DNA of 64,000 bases from Butyricimonas faecalis (GCF_003991565.1 NZ_CP032819.1:2852001-2916000), one strand, 5' to 3'. Positions 36,558-46,105 are shown, counted from the first letter of the stretch. Numbers and translations are program-made. Notes: generated from the sequence alone by a model not told the origin.

Positions 36558-37736
36558 CTACATTCCCATCGCGGGCATCGCCACACTCTTCTTTTTACCA
36601 CTAAGTAATTCCTCTAGCTTATCCGTCAATGCCTTTCCCCGCAAATTCTTTGCCACGATTTTCCCCTCCTTGTCCAAAACCAAAATATAAGGGATTCCCG
36701 AGAACTGGTATTGTTTCATCACGTCTTTACCGGCCTTCGGAGCCTGTACTTGAGCCCAAGGCATATTCTCTTCCTTCATGGCTTTTCTCCAAGCAGCATT
36801 ATCTTTATCAATGGATACACTAAAGAATGCCACGCCCTTGTTGCTATATTCCTTATAAGCCTCCTTTAAGTGAGGAATTTCAGCCCGACAAGGCCCACAC
36901 CAAGAAGCCCAAAAATCAAGCACAAGAATCTTTCCTTTAAAATCCTGAGGACCTAACATCTTTTTACCGTCAGGGGTAGGGAATGAAAATTCCGGAGCGA
37001 TCTTTCCCTCAGCCAAACGCTCTTTTTGAGCTTTCGCCTCAGCCATTTCTGCCTTATATTTCAACAAAGGAGCATAATTCGGGTTTTTACTTTCCAAACG
37101 GGCCAACACTTGCTGCACCAATTCCTCGTTTTCTTCTCCTCTCAACGCCGGTAATACAGCCAGCACACTATTCCGGTCGGCATAATGTTCAGCCAAAAAA
37201 CGTATCCTTGCCCTTGACTCATCCCCCAGCATATCGTAGAATTTACCGGAAACTTCCTGTTTTGTCTGATCATCAATACCCGGAATACGATATACACCTT
37301 GCGATATACCGATCATCAACTGGTATCCCCTGTATCCATTCCAATTCATCAGGTTCATAACTTCGTTATTCGGTCCTCCTTTAATGTACACGTAAGGCGG
37401 GTTCTTTATTTTGATTCTAGCCGTGTCCTCTCCTCTGAAATTAATCTCCAAATCCTCGTCCTCTGCCCAAAATTGTACAGATTGCCACTTCTGACAATCC
37501 AGCGTGTAAACACCCGGTTTATCCACCTTCATTTTAAATTCATACGTTCCGTCATCTTTCACCTTACACGAATCAATAATCGTCTTATCGAATCCCTGTC
37601 GTTCAATAATTTCCATATTGAAACGGTTATAAGGAAACTTTACTTTTCCCTTGATCGTGATCGTTTTTTGAGCAAAAACACTATTTGTAGTCACCACGAT
37701 ACAAACCAATAACAACAATCTTAAAATCTTTCTCAT
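36558..37736 (-). CDS. TlpA-like thiol-disulfide oxidoreductase (DUF4369 + AhpC/TSA)
   Basis: 392 residues from the ATG at 37736 (MRKILRLLLLVCIVVTTNSVFA, signal peptide). Another ATG three codons upstream is possible. The order is a DUF4369-like beta domain (ITIKGKVKFPYNRFNMEII), a helical linker rich in Lys/Glu/Ala, then a redoxin domain (APEFSFPTPDGKKMLGPQDFKGKILVLDFWASWCGPC, CGPC near 280-283) with the GIPYILVLD cis-proline loop. The C-terminus ends SVAMPAMGM, a short Met-rich tail that could bind metal. It is co-directional within locus 3. Confidence 0.9.
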   Translation of the reverse strand: MRKILRLLLLVCIVVTTNSVFAQKTITIKGKVKFPYNRFNMEIIERQGFDKTIIDSCKVKDDGTYEFKMKVDKPGVYTLDCQKWQSVQFWAEDEDLEINFRGEDTARIKIKNPPYVYIKGGPNNEVMNLMNWNGYRGYQLMIGISQGVYRIPGIDDQTKQEVSGKFYDMLGDESRARIRFLAEHYADRNSVLAVLPALRGEENEELVQQVLARLESKNPNYAPLLKYKAEMAEAKAQKERLAEGKIAPEFSFPTPDGKKMLGPQDFKGKILVLDFWASWCGPCRAEIPHLKEAYKEYSNKGVAFFSVSIDKDNAAWRKAMKEENMPWAQVQAPKAGKDVMKQYQFSGIPYILVLDKEGKIVAKNLRGKALTDKLEELLSGKKKSVAMPAMGM

Positions 37737-37799
37737 AAATATCATTTTAATTCATTAAATGCCTTATCCTTACATTGCTTATTTACCCGCAATTCTCAA

Positions 37800-38657
37800 T
37801 TATAAAGCAGTATCCTCGATAAACTCTATTCCCTTGGCCTTTTCTAAAGCAGTCTTTCCATAACCGATAAACTCATCACCTTCTGTGTATCCACTCTCCA
37901 TATAAACCAATTTTCCGTCACCATTAATAAACAGGAATGCCGGATAACCACTTGTTCCATATTTCTCTGCAAGTTCTTTCTCCTTGCCGAAATGCATTTT
38001 CAAGTTTATAAAGTTCTGATTGTAAAAATCAGCCACAGCATTCAATGAAAACACATTTTTCACCATCAACATGCAAGGTTGGCAATAATCCGTATAAGCA
38101 TCAATAAAAATCAACCGATTTTCTTTTTTTGCTTTTGCCATGGCATCCTTCAAGCCAATTTCTTCAAACCGAATCGAACGTGTATTATTTCTCTTCACCA
38201 CGGCATCTTTCAACGCCTTATTCCCGACCTCCATGAACTTTTCCGGTTTTTGTGCCAAAAGAAAAGGACTTACAACCCCAAGAATATCCCCGTTGGGCAT
38301 GAAAAAACCATAGGTCGGGTACATATTCATCATTAATTTAGGTGCAAATGCCTTACCTGCTTCTGACCCCATATCAATGTGAATAGCAATCACGTGCTGA
38401 TTACAAAAATCCATGATTTCAGGAGTTGAGAACAATTTCCGTTCGGCAACATCCTGTTTCCTCTGATCCTCCGGGGTTCGAGCTTTTCGCATGGCATCCA
38501 CCAACACAATCTTTCCTTCTTTCTGCGCCTGCTCTGCCGCTTGTTCCCAAGTCAGGTTTTTAAACACTGATTTATACTTCTGGGCGTTTACCGATATCGT
38601 TAATACAACGAACAAACAAGCAAAACCAACAATCTTAAGTAATCTATTTTTTTTCAT
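37800..38657 (-). CDS. Exported protein with two thioredoxin-like domains, the first without cysteines
   Basis: 285 residues with signal peptide (cleavage near SVNAQ, residues 22-26). Domain 1 (about 30-150) has the thioredoxin_7 shape (WEQAAEQAQKEGKIVLVDA), but where CxxC should stand it reads RKARTPED; the cis-proline MYPTYGFF is kept. Domain 2 (about 165-280) repeats the pattern (LKDAMAKAKKENRLIFIDAYTDYCQPC) with CQPC at 192-195 and cis-proline SGYPAFLFI. One redox-active and one inactive domain in tandem suggests an oxidoreductase with a substrate-holding domain, as an inference. It follows the PKD-like lipoprotein gene across a 22-bp-core hairpin. Confidence 0.87.
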   Translation of the reverse strand: MKKNRLLKIVGFACLFVVLTISVNAQKYKSVFKNLTWEQAAEQAQKEGKIVLVDAMRKARTPEDQRKQDVAERKLFSTPEIMDFCNQHVIAIHIDMGSEAGKAFAPKLMMNMYPTYGFFMPNGDILGVVSPFLLAQKPEKFMEVGNKALKDAVVKRNNTRSIRFEEIGLKDAMAKAKKENRLIFIDAYTDYCQPCMLMVKNVFSLNAVADFYNQNFINLKMHFGKEKELAEKYGTSGYPAFLFINGDGKLVYMESGYTEGDEFIGYGKTALEKAKGIEFIEDTAL

Positions 38658-38676
38658 TAATACTCATTTTAGAACT

Positions 38677-38702
38677 TTCCCCTCATGAAAACATGAGGGG
38701 AA
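38677..38702 (-). other. Intra-cluster hairpin between the PKD-like and double-thioredoxin genes
   Basis: An 11-bp perfect stem TTCCCCTCATG/CATGAGGGGAA with an AAAA loop. On the coding strand no clean U-run follows, so partial termination or an mRNA-stabilising 3' end for the susCD part is more likely than full termination. Confidence 0.6.
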
Positions 38703-38713
38703 TATTTCTATTT

Positions 38714-40261
38714 TTATTCTTTATTCATCATATCAATAATTCTCCCGAAACCGGTATACTCCTCAATCTCTCCATCCAACTGTCCGTTCAACTCATTGAA
38801 TTTAATCTTGTATACTTTTCCAACAGAACCGTCATAAGTTGCCACGAATAACATACGACCACTGTAATCTTCATTGGCAGAATGCGTGTACAACTTCATG
38901 GAAACGATCTCCTCTCCCGGAGTAGAAAGCAATTCGGTTACCGCCCCATCGAACACGTAACTATAAACCTTCGAAGTTGTCGCATAAAACAGCACATCAC
39001 CCCGTGTCCCGAAAGTAAAATATTTAGCATCGTCAATATCTTGCAGATCTCCTAAATCGTAAATCTCTAATGCTAACGGCTTAGAAACATCCCGAAAATC
39101 TGCAGTGTAAAGCGAAAACTTCCCTGCATTTAGTTCATCTTTAAATAATGCACAAGTAATACCATCTCGACCTTGTCCCAAATACTCTAATTTAAGTTGC
39201 ATGGACTCATTCATATTAATCGCTCCGGTATTAAATTTCCCATCTGGAGTCCTCGGGAAACCAGCAGCACCACTACTATTTATAGTAATAAATTGACCTC
39301 TAGCATTACTAATATCATTATACAGAACAGCACGAACAGTATTACCTGTCACAGGAACCGGAGCTATAAACGGATTGACTTTATAAGCCGTCCCAAACGC
39401 TCCTATAGGCGTAGTGTATTTATCTTCCTGTCCCAACATATTCCATCTGATCGTGTACATCTCATTATTATTCACGAATACTTCGACTTGTCCATACATC
39501 GGGCTAGGATAATAGAGGGCCATCGGAGCATTTTTCGCTGGCTGGGTAGAAAATAAAGTAGAATAATCTTCCGTAATAACTTCGTAAGTCCCGGCTTTCA
39601 TTTTGTACATTCCATCCTCTTTAAAAAGATATAAATGATCGTATCGATTATTCATATTTCTTCTTCCCAAGAACTTTCCTCCCTGCAATTTCTTTCCTCC
39701 ATTAGCCGTGGAAAAATAATTTCGAACAATACCCGTCTGAATCGAAGACAATTCCGGTACAATTTCACGATCACGAATAATTTGGAAATCTCCATCTCCA
39801 CTAGCGACTTCATCATAAATAATCCACCCAACCACAGAATTAATATTCAATTCAAATTTATAGTCTGTACACGAACCCATTTTTTTATGCGTCACCTTCA
39901 AAACCACATAATATTTATCCGGCTCATCAATTAGCCTATATGACAGTTGTGGTTGATCACCAATAACCTTCTTGGGAATATAAGCATCATCATCATCTTT
40001 TTGTGATTGTTGAGTATATAAACTCCATTCAAAATTATAATCATCCACAGAAGAACCGGCTTGATATTGTATCTCGGGATTAAAACTCAATTCGGCGTAG
40101 CGATCCCGACTAATCTTACCTCCATTCTCTTTCACTTCCTGTATTTCAACTATTGCATCTTCAATTTCCGTGTAATCATAATTGCCTTTATCATCAATAC
40201 ATGAAGCGACGGAAAATAGTATTACCGAAAGAAATAATACATGTTTTATCTTATTTTTCAT
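38714..40261 (-). CDS. PKD-like family lipoprotein (locus 3)
   Basis: A 515-residue lipoprotein with lipobox SVASC (Cys21) and the CIDDKGNYDYTEI start typical of the Bacteroidota PKD-like lipoprotein family (PF16407-type). The first ~150 residues would hold PKD/Ig-like beta folds (EWSLYTQ, YYVVLKVTHKKMG). The remainder, from SVVGWIIYDEVASGDGDFQIIRD on, looks like a beta-propeller-type region. Such proteins sit on the cell surface next to SusC/SusD/DUF4843 sets and probably help capture ligand; the substrate is unknown. Confidence 0.85.
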   Translation of the reverse strand: MKNKIKHVLFLSVILFSVASCIDDKGNYDYTEIEDAIVEIQEVKENGGKISRDRYAELSFNPEIQYQAGSSVDDYNFEWSLYTQQSQKDDDDAYIPKKVIGDQPQLSYRLIDEPDKYYVVLKVTHKKMGSCTDYKFELNINSVVGWIIYDEVASGDGDFQIIRDREIVPELSSIQTGIVRNYFSTANGGKKLQGGKFLGRRNMNNRYDHLYLFKEDGMYKMKAGTYEVITEDYSTLFSTQPAKNAPMALYYPSPMYGQVEVFVNNNEMYTIRWNMLGQEDKYTTPIGAFGTAYKVNPFIAPVPVTGNTVRAVLYNDISNARGQFITINSSGAAGFPRTPDGKFNTGAINMNESMQLKLEYLGQGRDGITCALFKDELNAGKFSLYTADFRDVSKPLALEIYDLGDLQDIDDAKYFTFGTRGDVLFYATTSKVYSYVFDGAVTELLSTPGEEIVSMKLYTHSANEDYSGRMLFVATYDGSVGKVYKIKFNELNGQLDGEIEEYTGFGRIIDMMNKE

Positions 40262-40313
40262 AAACTCTAAATTTTAATTCATCAATATACCAATACTCCA
40301 ATACACTTAAATA

Positions 40314-41045
40314 TCAGGTACCAGCAGAGAACCACATTTTACTTCCATCATCATCCAGCAAGTATTCCCCATCATGATCGGCAGCATACTTTTCCAATTT
40401 GGCATTCAATTCATTTTGCATCGCTATAATCGGAGTATAATTCCATCCCGCATAATCTTTCAAGTCAATAGTACCTAAATGTTCAAAAACGAATTGGTAT
40501 TTATTTTTCGTACATTTACCCCAGAAATAAGGTATTGCTCCTACATCTGAAGTCGTACTTGCATACCAATTTTTGGGGAAATCACCGGCAAAAGAAAGTT
40601 TCATCTTCCCGTAGACACCCGGAATGAAATCTTTGGATGCTCCAACAACAAGCTCAACGACCAATCCTCCCTCAATATCAGCCAATCCTTTTTTATAGAC
40701 TTTCACCGGTACGATAACGGAAGTCTCCCCGGCAGGAATGGTAACATTTTCGACCACCTCGAAATTTTCTCCGGCAACAGCCGTTGTCAATGCTCCCAAG
40801 TTAATTTTCACCTCTCGATCTTCATTCTTCAATACAGATTGGATTCTAAGTTCTACGTTAAAGACATATTCAGTCAACGTTGGTCCAAGAGCCAAAAAGG
40901 ACATCTCGGCACTATCTCTCGTCGTACCTATCCACATATTGACCGCATCCGGACCGGAATAAGTTTCAATCTCATCTTCGTTACATGATATCATAAAGAA
41001 TGACACCAGCCCTGCAAGCATCCATATTTTAAATATACTTCTCAT
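40314..41045 (-). CDS. DUF4843 family lipoprotein (locus 3)
   Basis: 243 residues from the ATG at 41045 (MRSIFKIWMLAGLVSFFMISC, lipobox ISC at Cys21). It contains Ig-like strands (EVKINLGALTTAVAGENFEVVENVTIPAGETSVIVPVKVYK) and the family's typical later part (GKMKLSFAGDFPKNWYA, FWGKCTKNKYQFVFEHLG). DUF4843 proteins are surface lipoproteins found in this exact order after susD and before a PKD-like lipoprotein. Their role is unproven, likely ligand binding. Confidence 0.87.
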   Translation of the reverse strand: MRSIFKIWMLAGLVSFFMISCNEDEIETYSGPDAVNMWIGTTRDSAEMSFLALGPTLTEYVFNVELRIQSVLKNEDREVKINLGALTTAVAGENFEVVENVTIPAGETSVIVPVKVYKKGLADIEGGLVVELVVGASKDFIPGVYGKMKLSFAGDFPKNWYASTTSDVGAIPYFWGKCTKNKYQFVFEHLGTIDLKDYAGWNYTPIIAMQNELNAKLEKYAADHDGEYLLDDDGSKMWFSAGT

Positions 41046-41062
41046 AATCAACAAATTTAAAA

Positions 41063-42514
41063 TTATTCACGTTCACCAAGATCGATTTCCAGATCCGGTA
41101 TCGGGAGTTTATAAACAGCATTTGCCGTTGCGATATTCCTCGTTCCCTGTCTTTTATGGAAGAAAAATAGCTGCCCTTCTCCTAAAAACTCTCTCTCGTA
41201 CTCTTTCTGTATTTCTTGTTGAATCGCATCAGGATTCAAGTCGGCAAGCAACTCTGTCAATCCGCGCATCTTACGCACCAAGTTCAATTTATCCAATGCT
41301 CCTTGAGGATCAGAAATCTTCATCGACTCTGCCACGATATAATACATCTCTGAAATCCGAATCATCGGCATCCTGTCCCTCTTCGGTAAAACAATCCCGT
41401 CTACCGTTTTCTTATCGCTTTGCCAGAATTTTGAAAATACATTTATCAACCCGTTCTCATTATCAAACCACTTCAATCGATAATCAGCCACATCATACAA
41501 ATAATCCGAACCACTCGTGATTGCTTGTCGAGGAAGCATTGGAGACATCGTCTCTTTAAAATATCCTTTGATATTCTCGTCCAATTTGATCGTATTCAAG
41601 GCAAAAAGATGCTCCGTGGAAAAAGTACGATCTTTCAATGTTACATCACTAGGATTTATATCATTCTTTTTCACCCAAGGAAAAATATCTTTATTTTCCT
41701 GTGCGCCAATTACGACCAAAGCTGCCTCTGCCGCTTTATCCATTTGTTTCGCATAAGCCAATACCCTGGCTTTCAATCCTTGCACAGCGTAATAATTCAA
41801 GTGAAAATTCCGGTTGGCTAAATAACCATTATCTTCACCAGAGACATCCTGCCCCGTGTAAATAGGATCTTTTTCCAATAAATCAAGAGCATCTTTTATA
41901 TCTCCCAGAACTAATTCCACCACACCTGCCGGAGTATATTGTGGAGCAATCGCCGGCTTGGCCTCTTTCACATAAGGAATTGAAAGCCCTGCCGTTTCCG
42001 AAAAATCAGCTTCCGCATACAACCGTAAAAGATCAAAATGAATAAAAGCTCTTAAAGCCAAAGCCTCCCCACGAATAATCTCATAATTATTCCCTCTCAA
42101 CACATCCCGTTTTTTTTCCGTATACTCAAGTAATGTATTTACATTGGCAATCGTCTTGTACATCTCTCCCCATACCTTCTCCACGATAGCTTTCGACACC
42201 GTTTCATCATATCTATATCGCAAGAAAAAAGAATATGCCGAACTGGATTGATCCAAAGTTCCTCCACCTCCCCATTCTTGCCCTAAAATGCCTACCATTC
42301 CGAAGGTCAACTCTCTACCGTATAACTCGGGCTGACTCAAAGAAATATAAGCACCTGCCAAAGCAGACTTAAATCCTTCTTCCGTACTAAACATACGTTC
42401 AGCTTCTTCCTCCGTCTTAGGTTTCACATCCAACCAGCTATCGCAGGAAGTTGTAACAAACAAAGCCAGAAGAATCCAAACGGATAACTTTATTTTATGT
42501 ACTATATTCTTCAT
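41063..42514 (-). CDS. SusD/RagB-family outer-membrane lipoprotein (locus 3)
   Basis: 483 residues from the ATG at 42514 (MKNIVHKIKLSVWILLALFVTTSC, lipobox Cys24, then DSWLDVKPKTE). SusD marks are EEGFKSALAGAYISLSQPELYG, ALALRAFIHFDLLRLYA, AVQGLKARVLAYAKQMDKA, MPMIRISEMYYIVAESM, LNLVRKMRGL and a final YKLPIPDLEIDLGERE. It pairs with the SusC encoded 26 bp upstream and precedes DUF4843 by about 17 bp, so the four surface proteins form one set. Confidence 0.95.
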   Translation of the reverse strand: MKNIVHKIKLSVWILLALFVTTSCDSWLDVKPKTEEEAERMFSTEEGFKSALAGAYISLSQPELYGRELTFGMVGILGQEWGGGGTLDQSSSAYSFFLRYRYDETVSKAIVEKVWGEMYKTIANVNTLLEYTEKKRDVLRGNNYEIIRGEALALRAFIHFDLLRLYAEADFSETAGLSIPYVKEAKPAIAPQYTPAGVVELVLGDIKDALDLLEKDPIYTGQDVSGEDNGYLANRNFHLNYYAVQGLKARVLAYAKQMDKAAEAALVVIGAQENKDIFPWVKKNDINPSDVTLKDRTFSTEHLFALNTIKLDENIKGYFKETMSPMLPRQAITSGSDYLYDVADYRLKWFDNENGLINVFSKFWQSDKKTVDGIVLPKRDRMPMIRISEMYYIVAESMKISDPQGALDKLNLVRKMRGLTELLADLNPDAIQQEIQKEYEREFLGEGQLFFFHKRQGTRNIATANAVYKLPIPDLEIDLGERE

Positions 42515-42540
42515 AATTTCCTTTTTTATCATTCAAAAAT

Positions 42541-45500
42541 CTAAAACGTTGCCTGCAAAGTAAATGAATACGTTCTGGCATACGGATATTCAGTACCTCG
42601 TTCCGTTTTCACCGTTGATAATCTAAACAAATCATTTGCGTAGAATTGTAATTTTAACCGTTCAATCGCCCCACTCTTCATAAAACCACAATTACGGAAA
42701 TCATATCCTATATTTAATGATGTCATTTGCAATTCATTTAAATCTTGAACAAAACGAGAGGTCGGCCGGGTAAAAGGTTCACTGCTATTAAAGGCTTTAT
42801 ATTTAGCCGCAACACCTGGGGTAGTCCAACGATCTGTGTACATTCTACGATCCACATTATATTGTATATCAGCATTCTCCACCTTATTTACCAATGTCTG
42901 ATTATAATATTGTCCGCCCAATCTATAATAAAACGATGTGTTCACAGAAAAGCCTTTATATTCAAAATTAAAACCGAAAGTACCGGAAACCTTGGGTAAA
43001 TCATCACCAACAACCACTTGATCTTTGGGGTCCCATTTATAAACCATCTTTCCGTCTGCCGACAAAAAGATTTCATCTCCATTCATCGGATCTATTCCCA
43101 ATGATCTCACCGCCCAAATTGCATTCATGGATTGTCCTTCCGCATAACGGGTTGAAGGCTTAGTCACGCCCTTCCCATTCTCGTGATCCGGAATATTACT
43201 CCCTACCTTTTCTTCATCCCGAGTATTATTTAACGTGTTCAACGCATCTGAAATCTTGGTTATTTTGTTCTTATTATGCATAAGAGAGCCAAACACGCTT
43301 AAATACATTTCACGCTTTGTATCTCTGATCGCACGTAGATTCACTTTTGCCTCGACTCCTCGATTTTTCGTCTCGCCTAAATTCTCCACGTAACTATCAA
43401 AACCGGCTGAAGGAGGAAGCGAAACAGGCGTCAACAAATTTTCCGTGTTCTTTATGTAATAATCAAACGTGACATCCAACATATTCAACATTGAAAACTC
43501 TATACCAAAATTATTATCTTGAGTTTTTTGCCATTGTAGCTCCGGATTCGCCAAACTAATTAGGTATGACCCCATAATATTATCATAGCTCTCGTTATAA
43601 TACTTATAAGTGGCTATAGCCTGATAAGAATTAAAGTTCTGCGAACCGGAATATCCTGTCGAAGCTCTTAATCTCAATTTTTCCAAAAAACTAACTCCTT
43701 CAAAGAACCTCTCTTTATGAATATTCCAGCCAATTCCTGCAGACCAGAAACTACCCCAACGTTTATCGGCTCCGAATAAAGAAGAAGCATTCGCCCGATA
43801 AGTAGCATCCAATAAATAGCGATCATCATAAGAATAGTTGACAGAGGCCAAGACACTAGTTTCCCTTACGACGGACTCGTTTCCATAAGGACTGCCGGAT
43901 ACATACTCTTTTGCATTCGTGATATAATCCATTTTGTTATTAGCAAACCCTTGAGCTTGAAAGTATACCATCTCACTCTTTTTTTGACTTATGCTCCATT
44001 GGGCATTAGCAAACAACAAATGCTTACCGAATAATTTCGAATAATTCGCGGAAAGATCTACATTATAATCTAAGCGCGTACCATTACCTTTCGTATACTT
44101 CCCTCTATTGAAATAATCCTCGCTATCAGGCGATATATCCCGGAAAGATGTATGATCACGCGGTAAAAACACCTCACTATCATTCTTACTGCTAACCAAC
44201 CCAAAACGTCCTTTTACCTTCATTCCTTCAAAAGCATCCCATTCTGCATAAAAATTATTCGTGATGTCGGTATAAGAAGTCGATGTCTTCGTATTTAATG
44301 AAGCATTTATCATCGGGTTATATATAGGATGACTTCCTTGCATATTTGCTATTTGATAATCTCCCATAACTTCCCTAATACTACCATCATCATTGTAAGC
44401 TCGCCAATAGGGATTTAACTTCGCATACTCGGAGAAAGCTCCATAAGGAGACTCATCTGCCTTATTAAAAGTAACAGACAATTGATCCCTAAAAAGGAAT
44501 TTACCGTAGCGATATTGAAAATTAAAACCACCCGAAATTACTTCTCGATCAGATCCCTTCATTACACCAGCGACTTTATTATACGAGAAATCAATACTAT
44601 AGCGGATAATATCATCTCCACCTTCAAAATTCAACGAATGTTTGTGTCCCACACCCACTCGCAAAGGTTTTTCCAACCAATAGGTATCCACACCCCGTAA
44701 GATTTCCTTGTAATACTCATTATACTTCTCATCATATTGTTGTTGCACATCGGGACGTCCCAATTTATCCGTGTAAACACCTGCTCTTCTCTCAATCTCT
44801 AGTTTTTCTGCCGCATTTGCCAAATCATAACTCCCCAAATCCGGAGCCTGGATACTAAGATTTCCTGAATAAGAAACTCTCATTTTCCCAACTTCCGGAG
44901 TCACGGTCTCGATCACGACGACCCCATTGGCTCCTTTAGAACCGTAAAGCGCCTTGGCTGTTGCATCTTTCAACAAAGTAATCGAGGCCACCCGATTCAT
45001 ATCCATATCCATTACTTTCTCTATCGACTGTTCGAATCCGTCAACAATGAAAAGCGGTTGGTTCGGGTTTGTCTGATATTTATCTTTCATATCCGAAAAA
45101 TTAGATGCTCCACGCATCTGAATATCCGGCACCTTATTCGGGTCAGAACCAAATTCATTATTCTCTAATACTTGGAAAGAGGGATCGATATTTTTCAGTG
45201 ATTGCAACACGTTCTGGTTACCAACTCGCTGCAATTCTTCCTTTTTAATCGTCGTCACTGCACCGGTATAGCTATCCGCTTTACGAGTAAAAATACCTGT
45301 CACAACGACCTCTGCCATCTCCGTTATATCAGAATTTAGAGTCACATTCAACGTCGACTCACCTTTGTACACCACTTCCTTGGTTTCCATCCCCACGAAA
45401 GAAAATACCAATATCATATCCTTCGTCAAAGGAACCGTAAACCGATATTTTCCGTCAATATCTGTCGCTCCTCCCAAAGAAGTTCCTTTAATTACAACGG

Positions 45501-45924
45501 ACACTCCCGGTAAAGTTTGACCGTCTTTATCTCGTACCGTACCACTCAATGTTACTTGTTGTGCTTTTTCCATTTTCGCAGCAGACTTACGGATAACAAC
45601 CACGTTATTCGTCAGCTCGTATTCCAAGCCTGTCCCTTCCAAGCATTTCTTCATAGCCTCATCTACCGTGACATTTTTCATCTGGACATCCTTTCTTTTG
45701 ATATCCTTCAAATCATCATTACTAAACATGAAACTCAAATGTGTCTGTCGTTTAATCTCGTTAAACACCTCCGATAAAGAAGCATTTTTCATGTTAAGTG
45801 TTACCCGATCCGTGTTCTGCTGAGCAAATGAAAACGATACTGCCACCAGCACGACATTCACAGATAATAGTAGTCGGCACAGCCAACGGGGGAACCCCCG
45901 TAAACTCTCATGATGTTTTTTCAT
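42541..45924 (-). CDS. SusC/RagA-family TonB-dependent transporter with STN domain (locus 3)
   Basis: A 1127-residue outer-membrane transporter. The N-terminal signal (VNVVLVAVSFSFA) is followed by the STN domain (about 41-113, VTLNMKNASLSEVFNEIKRQ), a carboxypeptidase-regulatory-like domain (GVSVVIKGTSLGGATDIDGKY), plug (MAEVVVTGIFTRKADSYTGA, with TLLKDATAKALYGSKGANGVVVIE) and a barrel ending YSFTLQATF. It is a transducer partner for the upstream FecR. The leader between fecR and this gene is 181 bp, longer than in the other loci, and contains two hairpins and a duplicated 23-mer. Confidence 0.95.
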   Translation of the reverse strand: MKKHHESLRGFPRWLCRLLLSVNVVLVAVSFSFAQQNTDRVTLNMKNASLSEVFNEIKRQTHLSFMFSNDDLKDIKRKDVQMKNVTVDEAMKKCLEGTGLEYELTNNVVVIRKSAAKMEKAQQVTLSGTVRDKDGQTLPGVSVVIKGTSLGGATDIDGKYRFTVPLTKDMILVFSFVGMETKEVVYKGESTLNVTLNSDITEMAEVVVTGIFTRKADSYTGAVTTIKKEELQRVGNQNVLQSLKNIDPSFQVLENNEFGSDPNKVPDIQMRGASNFSDMKDKYQTNPNQPLFIVDGFEQSIEKVMDMDMNRVASITLLKDATAKALYGSKGANGVVVIETVTPEVGKMRVSYSGNLSIQAPDLGSYDLANAAEKLEIERRAGVYTDKLGRPDVQQQYDEKYNEYYKEILRGVDTYWLEKPLRVGVGHKHSLNFEGGDDIIRYSIDFSYNKVAGVMKGSDREVISGGFNFQYRYGKFLFRDQLSVTFNKADESPYGAFSEYAKLNPYWRAYNDDGSIREVMGDYQIANMQGSHPIYNPMINASLNTKTSTSYTDITNNFYAEWDAFEGMKVKGRFGLVSSKNDSEVFLPRDHTSFRDISPDSEDYFNRGKYTKGNGTRLDYNVDLSANYSKLFGKHLLFANAQWSISQKKSEMVYFQAQGFANNKMDYITNAKEYVSGSPYGNESVVRETSVLASVNYSYDDRYLLDATYRANASSLFGADKRWGSFWSAGIGWNIHKERFFEGVSFLEKLRLRASTGYSGSQNFNSYQAIATYKYYNESYDNIMGSYLISLANPELQWQKTQDNNFGIEFSMLNMLDVTFDYYIKNTENLLTPVSLPPSAGFDSYVENLGETKNRGVEAKVNLRAIRDTKREMYLSVFGSLMHNKNKITKISDALNTLNNTRDEEKVGSNIPDHENGKGVTKPSTRYAEGQSMNAIWAVRSLGIDPMNGDEIFLSADGKMVYKWDPKDQVVVGDDLPKVSGTFGFNFEYKGFSVNTSFYYRLGGQYYNQTLVNKVENADIQYNVDRRMYTDRWTTPGVAAKYKAFNSSEPFTRPTSRFVQDLNELQMTSLNIGYDFRNCGFMKSGAIERLKLQFYANDLFRLSTVKTERGTEYPYARTYSFTLQATF

Positions 45925-45937
45925 AAAAATAAATTGT

Positions 45938-46066
45938 TTGATTTTACATTTGTCTGTTATCCATCTTTAGCCTCAATTCTGCTTGCGGTAGAAATGAGGC
46001 TCCTTTTTCTTTTCTTGTTCTAATTATTTTCCATAACTTTGTATTGATTTTACATTTGTCTGTTAT
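45938..46066. repeat. Perfect 23-bp direct repeat in the locus 3 fecR-susC leader
   Basis: The same 23 bases stand at 45938-45960 and 46044-46066 (106-bp period). The core is GATTTTACATTTGTCTG, and each copy is followed at its 3' (plus-strand) side by different sequence. A hairpin lies between the copies. Confidence 0.85.
45969..46001 (-). other. Hairpin A in the fecR-susC leader, locus 3
   Basis: Inverted arms AGCCTCA and TGAGGCT enclose about 19 bases in the susC-proximal part of the leader. Plus-strand T-rich sequence follows it, but that is the non-coding direction. Confidence 0.55.
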
Positions 46067-46076
46067 CAGGCATTCA

Positions 46077-46105
46077 AGAGGGTAGTATTTGCGGTACTAC
46101 TCTCT
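46077..46105 (-). other. Hairpin B right after fecR, locus 3
   Basis: Arms AGAG-GGTAGTA and TACTAC-TCTCT around TTTGCGG. It directly abuts the fecR stop codon (46106-46108), the same placement as the locus 1 hairpin. Confidence 0.6.

Noticed and set aside
45938..46066. 23-bp direct repeats as attachment sites of a mobile element
   Set aside because: Only 83 bp separate the copies, with no integrase or cargo; a local duplication fits better.
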